A stretch of 39,208 nucleotides of DNA from JBOFLG01 sp051657745 (GTDB lineage: Bacteria; Actinomycetota; Actinomycetes; Actinomycetales; Dermatophilaceae), in NCBI GenBank assembly GCA_051657745.1, contig JBOFLG010000227.1, forward strand, positions 1 to 39,208. Direction: 5' to 3'. The notes beneath the pieces were generated by a model. The model was not told the origin of the DNA. It worked only from the letters and a program-made list of their open reading frames with translations, and did no database searches. Below are positions 1-6,689 of the stretch, one piece after another. A program made the translations under genes and the position numbers. Position 1 is the first letter of the stretch; every line of letters starts with the position of its first letter.

Positions 1-55
1 CGAACGCAGCTACGGCGACGCCGACGACAAGCATCCGTACTCCCCTGGTGGACAT
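1..55 (-). CDS. N-terminus of a probable exported or membrane protein (partial)
   Basis: Only the first 18 codons lie in the window; the gene runs off the left edge. Read from the ATG at 55, the peptide is MSTRGVRMLVVGVAVAAF. Two arginines followed by a hydrophobic stretch look like the start of a signal peptide or membrane anchor. A purine-rich GGGAGAAG sits 2-3 bases before the ATG (plus-strand positions 58-65), acceptable as a ribosome binding site. The gene diverges from the hypothetical gene starting at 293. Function cannot be told from so few residues, and a chance short reading frame is not excluded. Confidence 0.4.
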   Translation of the reverse strand, partial: MSTRGVRMLVVGVAVAAF

Positions 56-292
56 GACTTCTCCCGGATTGGCGATGTGAGCGGCGTACTGGCTGCTCAA
101 GTCTCGCCTCTGGCGGCCCTCCAGTAGTGTTCGACAGGCATGATCCAAGTGATCGCCTACCGTTGCCTTGCGACTCGAGGCCGGCAGCCCGGTTGATGCG
201 GCTGGGTGTTTCCCCAGCTCGCTCGCACCCATCCGGCCAGGTCGTGGTTCGCTGATGGTGACCACGATGGACGCGCACGCGAGGAGGCTTCG
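56..292. promoter_or_regulatory. divergent intergenic region
   Basis: This 237-bp stretch separates two divergent starts (55 minus, 293 plus) and should hold both promoters. I see ribosome binding sites at each edge (GAGGAGG at 281-287 for the plus-strand gene) but no convincing -35/-10 pair. The plus-strand reading frame continues upstream into this region from another possible start at 206, but without a ribosome binding site. Confidence 0.35.
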
Positions 293-1462
293 ATGACGAC
301 GTCCGGTGAGATCGGTGATCCGGACGGTAGTTCGTCGCCCGGCGAAAACGACACCCCGTCGCCCGGCGAAAACGACACCCCGTCGCCCGGCGAAAACGAC
401 ACCCCGTCGCCCGGCGAAATCGACACCCCGTCGCCCGGCGAAATCGACACCCTGATCGTCGCTCTGACCCGGAGCCTCCTCGACGTGCTGCCCGACGATG
501 TCCTGACCTTCATCCGCGGCGCCGTGGTCAGAGGAGACCGCGACGAGGCGACCCTGGCCCTCGCCTTCGCGCTGCTGCGGTCGCACACTCCTGTGACGGA
601 TGCCGAGGCCGCCGCGCTGGCCGACTGCCTCGCTCTCACCGGTGGCGCACCTGAACTGATCACCGACCTGGCCGCGAGCGCGACCGGGCGTCCGGCGGTC
701 TTCGACGTGTTCGCGTATCCGGAAGTTCACGAACGGTCCACCGGCACCGGCACCGACGCGCCCCTCGAGCCGAGCGACTGGGGAGCCGAGGCGGACTCGG
801 CAGTCCTCGCACGGGTCGCCATCGCCATCCCTGGAGTGGTTGGCGTGTGGCGCGCCTGGCTGCTGCCCGCGACCGATACGCCGTGGCCCCCACCTCGGCC
901 GGTCTATCTGGTCGAGACGTCCTCGCCCGAGGCGCTGACGGACGTCCTCGCCCGCGCCTACGGCGACACACCGCTGTGTACCGACGCCCGCGACCCGCTC
1001 GTGGAGGCCTATGTGACTGGCGACCCGCTCCCTGCCCTGCACCGCGGGGTTCAGCAGGAGGGCGAACTGGTGCACACCGCCGAGGTGGAACGACCATTCC
1101 AGTTCGCCGATTTGTTCGAGGGTGAGCCGGGGCCGGACGGGCAGCCGCCCGAGATGCCGACCGTCGGCGACGACGACGCTGACCGGATTCTTGCCTACCT
1201 CGCTTCGGTGCCTCGGCTGATGGTCGCCAGCAACCCCGCGGACGACCTCCTGGATCGGGATCGGATTGGTGTCGTTCCCCTCGACCTGCGCACCGATGGT
1301 GAATGGGTATGGGCCGACGCCACTGCGTACTATCTGGCCGAGCACCGGATGGCGCCCTCAGCCGACTTTCTCGCGTATCTCGAGCAGCGGCCCGACACCA
1401 CGGCACCGCTGGTGTCCGATACCCGCCGCCACCAGGCCGTCGTCTGGTTGAGCAGCATCTGA
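293..1462 (+). CDS. hypothetical acidic protein with N-terminal 8-residue repeats
   Basis: A 389-residue protein of unknown function. The ATG at 293 is chosen because GAGGAGG (281-287) lies 5 bases upstream; a longer frame from 206 lacks such a site. Residues 14-53 are five copies of an 8-residue unit, SSPGENDT then PSPGENDT twice and PSPGEIDT twice, encoded by a 24-bp tandem repeat (332-451). The rest is acidic and soluble, with no signal peptide or membrane segment. It has an alpha-helical part (about 54-130) and a C-terminal part rich in Trp/Tyr with the stretch DLRTDGEWVWADATAYYLAE, a pattern I associate with uncharacterised actinobacterial proteins. No catalytic motif is recognised. It reads convergently towards the PAS-LuxR gene ending at 1893. 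Confidence 0.8.
   Translation: MTTSGEIGDPDGSSSPGENDTPSPGENDTPSPGENDTPSPGEIDTPSPGEIDTLIVALTRSLLDVLPDDVLTFIRGAVVRGDRDEATLALAFALLRSHTPVTDAEAAALADCLALTGGAPELITDLAASATGRPAVFDVFAYPEVHERSTGTGTDAPLEPSDWGAEADSAVLARVAIAIPGVVGVWRAWLLPATDTPWPPPRPVYLVETSSPEALTDVLARAYGDTPLCTDARDPLVEAYVTGDPLPALHRGVQQEGELVHTAEVERPFQFADLFEGEPGPDGQPPEMPTVGDDDADRILAYLASVPRLMVASNPADDLLDRDRIGVVPLDLRTDGEWVWADATAYYLAEHRMAPSADFLAYLEQRPDTTAPLVSDTRRHQAVVWLSSI
332..451 (+). repeat. 24-bp tandem repeat, 5 copies, in frame
   Basis: Five contiguous 24-bp units inside the hypothetical gene at 332-355, 356-379, 380-403, 404-427 and 428-451. Copies 2 and 3 are identical, 4 and 5 are identical, and the two types differ by A/T at one base (Asn versus Ile codon). 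Being a multiple of three, a change in copy number would keep the reading frame. The near identity of the copies suggests recent expansion by slippage. Confidence 0.95.
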
Positions 1463-1797
1463 CCGTGTCCAGCGTTGCCGTGCCCGACCTACGGCAGGGA
1501 CGGGACCACCAGGTGGCGCCACCGGATGGTCCCACAGACCGACACTGGCGGCTCTGGTCTCCTTGGCCGCGGCTCTCCCGGGGGAGATTGTGCCCCTGCG
1601 GTGAGGCGTGAGCGCTCCGGTGACGCCGGCTACGGCGCCACGACCGGCGCGATCACACCGACATTGGCGACGTAGCTCGCATTCACAGCCTGGCCGCAGA
1701 CCGCCAGAGCCAGACGTCGTCGATGTCACAGACCCCAGCCGTCCCCGCCCTACCCCCGTGACACGCCAACTCCGCCCTACCCCCGTGACACGCCGAC

Positions 1798-1839
1798 GCT
1801 CGGTGCGGCCTCACACTCCACCAATCTTCCGCACCGAGC
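1798..1839. terminator. inverted repeat, possible bidirectional terminator
   Basis: Perfect 11-bp arms GCTCGGTGCGG (1798-1808) and CCGCACCGAGC (1829-1839) around a 20-base loop. It lies between convergent genes, where a bidirectional terminator is expected. There is no run of T on either side, and the loop is long for an intrinsic terminator. Confidence 0.4.
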
Positions 1840-1849
1840 GCCGGCGCTG

Positions 1850-1885
1850 GACGATGCCTGCAGGTGATCGACCGCAGGCATCGTC
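1850..1885 (-). terminator. hairpin just after the PAS-LuxR gene
   Basis: Perfect 12-bp arms GACGATGCCTGC (1850-1861) and GCAGGCATCGTC (1874-1885) with a 12-base loop, starting 7 bp beyond the stop codon of the minus-strand regulator. Placement and stem strength fit an intrinsic terminator of the type common in high-GC Actinobacteria, which often lacks a U tract. Confidence 0.6.
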
Positions 1886-1892
1886 ATCCCCC

Positions 1893-3002
1893 CTACTCGG
1901 GCGGTGCCGAGTCGTCGGTCCCGGTCGCCATCCGACGGCCGTGGTACGGCTGCTCGGCGATGCGGGGTGGCCAGGAGGTCGGCGACAGCACGCCGAGGGT
2001 GTACGCCCGCGCAACGAGCTCGGCGCGGTTACCGACCGCGAACCGGTCCATCAGCGTGCGCAGGTTGTAGTCGACTCCTTGCCGACTCAGATGGGTCAGC
2101 CCGGCAACCTTCGCCGTCGTCGCACCGGCCGCGACGTGGCAGAGCACCTCGCGCTCGATCGGCCGCAGGTCCTTGGCGTGGTCTTCCCGCTCGACCCGGA
2201 CCCCGGTCACTGCGAGCAGGGCATACCAGTCGCTGCCCCGACGCTCGGGGAGCCTGGAGATGGTGATCCGGCAGCGCAGCGCCGGCCCATCGGCCCGGTC
2301 CAGCACCTCCTCGGAGGACAACCGGCTGATCCCGGGCGCCAACTCACCGAAGGCCCGCTGCAGCGCGGCGGCCCGATCTTTCCCGACGACCGACCAGAAT
2401 GGCGCCGCCACCAACTCGGTCGCGGTGCGTTCGGTCAGGGCACGCAGCTCGGCGTTGACCTGAACGATGGCACCGGAGCGGTCCAGGACGGCCAGCGGCG
2501 CGCCAGCGTGGGCAAACATGTCTTGGTACCGGTCCAGGGTGTCCGCGAAGCGGCGACGGGTGCCGACCAGTTCGGTGGTGTCGGTGAACGCGCCGCCGGT
2601 GAGCTGCTTCCCGCGCGGTGCCGAGACCGGGAAGACGAAGCCTTCCAGGTGGTGCGCGCCGTCCGCGCCATCGACCACCGCAGACACTCGCCGAGGCCCA
2701 GCGGCCGGACGGTCCGCCGCCGACTGGTCGTCCAGACCGAGCCGATATCTGGCGATCTCCGGGTCGGCCGGTTCTCCGCTGAGGGAGCCGGCGTCGCGGC
2801 CCAGGACGGCCGCGAAACGGTCGTTGACCCACACGTAGCGGCCGTCCTCGTCGACAACCCACGCGTGGACCTCGGCCTGGGCGAGCACCGCCGCCGCGAC
2901 CTCGCCGATGAAGAACACCCCGCTGGGTGACGAGTCGTTGGTCGGTGAGTCGTCGGCTCCGGGCACGCTACCCCTGGTCATTACGCTACCTGTGGTCGTC
3001 AT
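1893..3002 (-). CDS. PAS-PAS-LuxR family transcriptional regulator
   Basis: A 369-residue cytoplasmic regulator. The ATG at 3002 is preceded by GGAGGTGG (plus-strand 3007-3014), so an in-frame start at 3122 is less likely. Residues about 42-142 form a PAS-like domain (DEDGRYVWVNDRFAAVLGR) and 159-268 a second one (VLDRSGAIVQVNAELRALTE). Residues about 278-338 are a GerE/LuxR-type helix-turn-helix (REVLCHVAAGATTAKVAGLT, LSRQGVDYNLRTLMDRF). No receiver or kinase domain and no membrane segment are present, so the PAS domains probably sense an intracellular ligand or redox state directly. No Cys or His obviously marks a haem or flavin site. It diverges from the ECF sigma factor gene, with 372 bp between starts. 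Target genes are unknown. Confidence 0.85.
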   Translation of the reverse strand: MTTTGSVMTRGSVPGADDSPTNDSSPSGVFFIGEVAAAVLAQAEVHAWVVDEDGRYVWVNDRFAAVLGRDAGSLSGEPADPEIARYRLGLDDQSAADRPAAGPRRVSAVVDGADGAHHLEGFVFPVSAPRGKQLTGGAFTDTTELVGTRRRFADTLDRYQDMFAHAGAPLAVLDRSGAIVQVNAELRALTERTATELVAAPFWSVVGKDRAAALQRAFGELAPGISRLSSEEVLDRADGPALRCRITISRLPERRGSDWYALLAVTGVRVEREDHAKDLRPIEREVLCHVAAGATTAKVAGLTHLSRQGVDYNLRTLMDRFAVGNRAELVARAYTLGVLSPTSWPPRIAEQPYHGRRMATGTDDSAPPE

Positions 3003-3374
3003 GCTGCCACCTCCAGAATCTCGTTGGCCGCCATTGGCCGTGTGCACCTGTACCTGTCGTGGGGCGCTGCAGGAAGGCTGCTCCGATCGACGGGCTCGCC
3101 GTGGGCGGGTGAGGTCTTCCATGCCCGATGAGATGCCACTGCTGCCTGAGAGTTCCCGGCGGCCTTGGACGAGTTCCTGGGGCAGTTCACGGTGCGCACT
3201 AGACTCACTCTGTGAACGACATTGGGTCCAGGGCTTCGACTACCGGTCGTTCGGCACGCACCGAGTCGGCCGCCCCCTGGGTCGCCATGGGTGTACCGCG
3301 GCATTCTTCCGAGTCTGGCTCCCCGGCCGGGGAGTGCGTCACGCACTGCGCCATCCGGAAAGGGTGTACCCCTG
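3003..3374. promoter_or_regulatory. divergent region between PAS-LuxR and ECF sigma genes
   Basis: 372 bp separating divergent starts. On the plus strand TAGACT (3200-3205) fits the actinobacterial -10 pattern TANNNT; six bases later a GTG (3212) opens a 57-codon frame (separate entry). The -10 box is flanked by GTTCAC (3185-3190) and GTGAAC (3212-3217), an inverted 6-bp pair that could be an operator. No clear minus-strand promoter was seen for the PAS-LuxR gene. Confidence 0.45.
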
Positions 3375-3385
3375 ATGGCTCCTGA
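3212..3385 (+). CDS. candidate leaderless small ORF upstream of sigma factor
   Basis: A 57-residue frame from GTG 3212 to TGA 3383-3385. It overlaps the sigma factor start (ATG 3375) by 11 bp in another frame. The case for it is positional: TAGACT (3200-3205) stands exactly six bases before the GTG, the same geometry as several leaderless starts elsewhere in the window. The peptide (VNDIGSRASTTGRSARTESA...) is Ser/Thr/Arg-rich, hydrophilic, and contains CVTHC near its end. I recognise no family. It could be a regulatory leader whose translation feeds ribosomes into the sigma gene, or a chance frame in the 5' untranslated region. Confidence 0.35.
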   Translation: MNDIGSRASTTGRSARTESAAPWVAMGVPRHSSESGSPAGECVTHCAIRKGCTPDGS

Positions 3386-4040
3386 ATCCATGTCGGATGG
3401 CGTACAGCCGCTCCTCGATGCGCTCGCGGCCGGGCCTGCCGAGGAGGAAGAGGTCGCCACAGCCTTCGCGGCCTGGTGGGCCGACCGGGACGAACGCGCG
3501 CATCAGTTACTCGACGCACTCGCCGCTGCCGCCACCGACCCGAGGCCGCTCGGGATGCTGCTGCGGCTGTGCGACCAGTTCCACCTGGCCCGTCCGGCGG
3601 TCCGGCGGGTGCTGGTCGACGAGCATGACGTCGCCGATGCCGAACAGGCCGCGCTCGCGGCGGTCGCATTGGGCGTCGGAAACTTCGACGGCCGCTCGCG
3701 GTTCACCACCTGGCTGCACCAGGTAGCCCTCAACGAGGCCCGAATGCTGGTCCGTTCTCGCGCCCGCCGGCCGTCCACGCCGGTCGCCGAGATGCCCGAA
3801 GAGCACCAATCGGTGTTCGTGGCACGCATCTCCACACTGGTCGCCGACCAGGACGCGCTCCGGCGCGCGCTCGACAACCTGGCCGACCCGCTGCGCGAGG
3901 TGCTGCTACTCCGCGAGGCTCGCGGCCTGAGCTACGACGAGGTCGCAGCAGCCCTCGACGTCCCGGTCGGTACGGTGCGGTCGCGTCTCAACCGAGCCCG
4001 GAGTGCCCTGGCCCAGGCGCTGGTGCCGCCCACCATCTGA
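3375..4040 (+). CDS. ECF-type RNA polymerase sigma factor
   Basis: A 221-residue sigma-70 family protein. It would bind core RNA polymerase and direct it to a specific promoter set. The ATG at 3375 is preceded at about 10 bases by AAAGGG. Residues 1-70 are a family-atypical, acidic, helical N-terminal part. Residues about 71-130 match region 2 (FDGRSRFTTWLHQVALNEAR) and 163-215 match region 4, with the DNA-binding helix pair LSYDEVAAALDVPVGTVRSR. Region 3 is absent, as in ECF factors. No anti-sigma gene lies next to it; the neighbours are a divergent PAS-LuxR regulator and the convergent polyprenyl synthase. Without an anti-sigma partner it may be controlled by transcription or by its N-terminal extension. 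Confidence 0.85.
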   Translation: MAPESMSDGVQPLLDALAAGPAEEEEVATAFAAWWADRDERAHQLLDALAAAATDPRPLGMLLRLCDQFHLARPAVRRVLVDEHDVADAEQAALAAVALGVGNFDGRSRFTTWLHQVALNEARMLVRSRARRPSTPVAEMPEEHQSVFVARISTLVADQDALRRALDNLADPLREVLLLREARGLSYDEVAAALDVPVGTVRSRLNRARSALAQALVPPTI

Positions 4041-4064
4041 CTGGGCGGTCGGCGTCATCCGCGA

Positions 4065-4084
4065 GTGCCTGGCGACTCAGGCAC
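4065..4084. terminator. bidirectional hairpin between sigma factor and polyprenyl synthase
   Basis: Arms GTGCCTG (4065-4071) and CAGGCAC (4078-4084) with a 6-base loop, in the 76-bp space between two convergent stop codons (4040 and 4117). Position and stem fit a terminator serving both genes; there is no T tract. Confidence 0.5.
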
Positions 4085-4116
4085 GGCTGCGGACGACCCC
4101 TGCGGAGAGCGCGAGG

Positions 4117-5142
4117 TCAGCCGGTACGGGTGACGACTCCGGTGGCGAGGGCATGCAGCGCCGCGCGCGCGTCGCTTGGTGGCAGCGTGGCAAGCACCGC
4201 CTGCGCCTCGTGCGCTACCGCTCGAGTGTGCTCGCGGGCCTGCTCCATCGCCGGGTGCACCCGGAGCAGCCGCAGCGCCTCGGCGAGACGCTCGTCATCC
4301 TCGAGGTCACTGGCAAGCAGGGCCCGCAACCGCGCGTCGGCGGGGTCGGTGCCACCCAGCACATGGATGACGGGCAGCGTGCGCTTGCCTTCGCGCAGGT
4401 CCGTGCCGGGGGTCTTGCCGGTGTCGTCGGCCTCGGAGGAGATGTCGATCAGATCGTCGGCGAGCTGGAACGCCACGCCGAGTAACTCACCGAAGCGGCG
4501 CATCGTGGCGACGACCTCGGGGGGGCAGCCACCGAACATCGCGCCGTAGCGAGCGGCGGTGGCGATGAGCACCCCGGTCTTGTCGGCGAGGACGTCGAGG
4601 TAATAGTCCACCGGGTCGGCTCCGTCAGGCGCCGGCCGATCGTCGCGAATCTGGCCGGCGCACAGCCGGATGAAGGTCCGCGCTTGGATCTTCACCGCCT
4701 CCGGCCCGAGGTCAGCGACGATGTCGGACGCGGTACCAAAAAGCAGGTCACCGACCAGGATGGCGGTGGCGTTGCCGTAGCGGGCGTTGGCGCTCGGCGC
4801 GCCTCGGCGCACGTTCGCCTCATCCATCACATCGTCGTGGTAGAGCGACGCCAGATGGGTGAGCTCGACTCCGGCCGCGGCTGCGATGACTCGCTCATCG
4901 GCACCCGCGCCGAGCTCGGCAGCGAGCAGGGTGAGCAGCGGCCGGAACCGCTTGCCCCCGGCCTCGATGAGGTGTGCGCTCGCCTCGGCCACGAACGGGT
5001 CATCGTGGTCGACCCGCGCCGCGATCAGGTCGTTGACCGCCTCGAGGCCACGGCCGAGCCGTTCGCGCAGCACGCCAGTGGCACCCGGCAACTCAAGCAC
5101 CGACGGGGTGCCCCGCTGCGCCGCCACCGACGCCGCGCTCAC
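4117..5142 (-). CDS. trans-polyprenyl diphosphate synthase (menaquinone side chain)
   Basis: A 341-residue prenyltransferase that extends allylic diphosphates with isopentenyl diphosphate to make the menaquinone tail. Both aspartate-rich motifs are present: DDVMD at residues 103-107 and DDLID at 229-233. Also present are GGKRFRP (62-68), where IPP and the first diphosphate bind, and the KTG (188-190) and GKTPGTDLREGK regions. The GTG start at 5142 overlaps the nuoN stop as GTGA, so the gene is the last member of the nuo operon and is translationally coupled. Relatives are called grcC1, hepB or ispB; chain length cannot be read from sequence, though small residues before the first DDxxD motif suit a long-chain enzyme. 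Its place at the end of the complex I operon ties quinone tail supply to the enzyme that uses it. Confidence 0.93.
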   Translation of the reverse strand: MSAASVAAQRGTPSVLELPGATGVLRERLGRGLEAVNDLIAARVDHDDPFVAEASAHLIEAGGKRFRPLLTLLAAELGAGADERVIAAAAGVELTHLASLYHDDVMDEANVRRGAPSANARYGNATAILVGDLLFGTASDIVADLGPEAVKIQARTFIRLCAGQIRDDRPAPDGADPVDYYLDVLADKTGVLIATAARYGAMFGGCPPEVVATMRRFGELLGVAFQLADDLIDISSEADDTGKTPGTDLREGKRTLPVIHVLGGTDPADARLRALLASDLEDDERLAEALRLLRVHPAMEQAREHTRAVAHEAQAVLATLPPSDARAALHALATGVVTRTG

Positions 5143-6689
5143 AGGAGGAACTGCGAGGCCGAACTCGCGAGGTCGAGAGCGGCGGCCGGCGCTACCCCGG
5201 CGCCGAGCGTGGCCAGGACGCCAATGGTGATCGCCACCGTCAACGGCACCGACGGGGTGAGCGCGACGACATCGGACGTGCTGTCGGTGAAGTACATCAA
5301 GACGATCAGGCGCACGTACACGAACGCGGTGACCGCCGAGGCCAGCACACCGATGACCACGAGCACCACACCGGTGGTCCCGGACTCGACCGCCGGGGCG
5401 AAGGTGGCGTACTTGGCGGTGAAACCAGAGGTCAGCGGGATACCGGCAAACGCGAGCAGCAGGAATGCGAACACCCCGGCGACGACCGGGTGCTTCCGGC
5501 CCAAGCCAGCCCACTGCGACAGGTGCGACGCCTCGGACCCGCCCTCACGCACCATCGACACCACGGCGAACGCCGCCACGGTGGTGGCGCCGTAGGCGGC
5601 CAGGTAGAACAGCACCCCGGCAATCGCGGCCTCGGAGAACGCCAGGACCCCGACGAGGATGAAGCCCGCGTGCGCAATCGAGGAGTACGCGAGCAGCCGC
5701 TTGACGTCGGTCTGGGTGACCGACAGCACCGCACCGACCACCATGGTGAGCGCCGCCACCGCGACCACCGCAAGCTCCCAATCCCAGCGGTTGCCCTGGA
5801 TACCGACGTAGCTGAGCCGAAGGATGGCGCCAAAGGCAGCCAGTTTCGTGCAGGCAGCCATGAAGCCGGTGACCGGGGTGGGCGCCCCCTGGTAGGCGTC
5901 GGGTGTCCAGGAGTGGAACGGCACCGCGCCCACCTTGAACAGCAGGCCGACCAGGGCGAGCACGACGCCAGGCACCAGCAGACCGTCGAGGTCGCCGGAC
6001 TCGGTGCTGGTGGCGCGGGAGATCGCGGCGAAATCGGAGGAGCCGGCGTAGCCGTAGAGCAACGCACTGCCGAAGAGAAAGAATGCGCTCGAGAAGGCAC
6101 CGAGCAGGAAGTACTTCAGTGCCGCCTCCTGCGACAGCAGCCGGCGCCGACGGGCCAGCCCGGTCATCACGTACAGCGGCAGGGAGAGCACCTCCAGAGC
6201 GATGAACATCGTGATGAGGTCGTTCGCGCTGACGAAGATCATCATCCCGAACACTGCGAACAGGGTCAGCGGGAACACCTCGGAGGTGGCGTACCCGGCC
6301 CGGGTCGCGGCGCTCTCCTGAGCCGAGCCGGGGGTAGAGGCGCCCATCGGGGTGAACGCATCGGAGCCGACCCCGCCGAACCGCTCGGCCATCACCAGCA
6401 CCGACATGAGCGCGAGCACGAGCAGTGAGCCCTGCAGGAACAGCGCCACCCCATCGACCGCGATCGACCCACCGAGGGTGACCCCCTGACTCCCCCGGGA
6501 GATCGCCAGCAGCGCGCCGAGCCCGGCGACGATGGTGAGCGACGTGAGCCACACCTGGGCCGGATGCCGCACCGCGCGCGGCGCGAACGCCTCGACGAGT
6601 ATCCCGACGAGCGCGCCGCCCACCACCACGAGCATGGGTGCGACAGCCGCATAGTCGATATCGACGGCCTGGAACTCGGCGGTGGTCAC
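5139..6689 (-). CDS. nuoN: NADH-quinone oxidoreductase subunit N
   Basis: A 516-residue antiporter-like membrane subunit of complex I, with about 14 hydrophobic helices. It is one of three subunits thought to carry a proton channel. The conserved glutamate lies in the helix ITMFIALEVLSLPLYVMTGL, and the lysine-bearing LLFKVGAVPFHSWTPDAYQG segment follows. The GTG start overlaps the nuoM stop (GTGA) and its stop overlaps the polyprenyl synthase start. Length is usual for the family in Actinobacteria. The N-terminal segment before the first membrane helix is short. Product and position (last of the 14 nuo genes) are certain; only the exact start codon is inferred from the overlap. Confidence 0.97.
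   Translation of the reverse strand: MTTAEFQAVDIDYAAVAPMLVVVGGALVGILVEAFAPRAVRHPAQVWLTSLTIVAGLGALLAISRGSQGVTLGGSIAVDGVALFLQGSLLVLALMSVLVMAERFGGVGSDAFTPMGASTPGSAQESAATRAGYATSEVFPLTLFAVFGMMIFVSANDLITMFIALEVLSLPLYVMTGLARRRRLLSQEAALKYFLLGAFSSAFFLFGSALLYGYAGSSDFAAISRATSTESGDLDGLLVPGVVLALVGLLFKVGAVPFHSWTPDAYQGAPTPVTGFMAACTKLAAFGAILRLSYVGIQGNRWDWELAVVAVAALTMVVGAVLSVTQTDVKRLLAYSSIAHAGFILVGVLAFSEAAIAGVLFYLAAYGATTVAAFAVVSMVREGGSEASHLSQWAGLGRKHPVVAGVFAFLLLAFAGIPLTSGFTAKYATFAPAVESGTTGVVLVVIGVLASAVTAFVYVRLIVLMYFTDSTSDVVALTPSVPLTVAITIGVLATLGAGVAPAAALDLASSASQFLL

Larger units (their letters stand above)
1463..1892. other. gene-free interval between convergent genes, with repeats and hairpins
   Basis: A 430-bp interval between the ends of two convergent genes. 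I see no credible coding region. It contains a 23-bp direct repeat (1745-1767 and 1772-1794, starts 27 bp apart) and two perfect inverted repeats listed separately (1798-1839 and 1850-1885). The left half shows no recognisable element. Confidence 0.6.

Noticed and set aside
1608..2930. 440-codon plus-strand frame opposite the PAS-LuxR gene
   Set aside because: Antisense shadow; composition is Arg/Gly-rich without domains, and the hairpins at 1798-1885 lie inside it.
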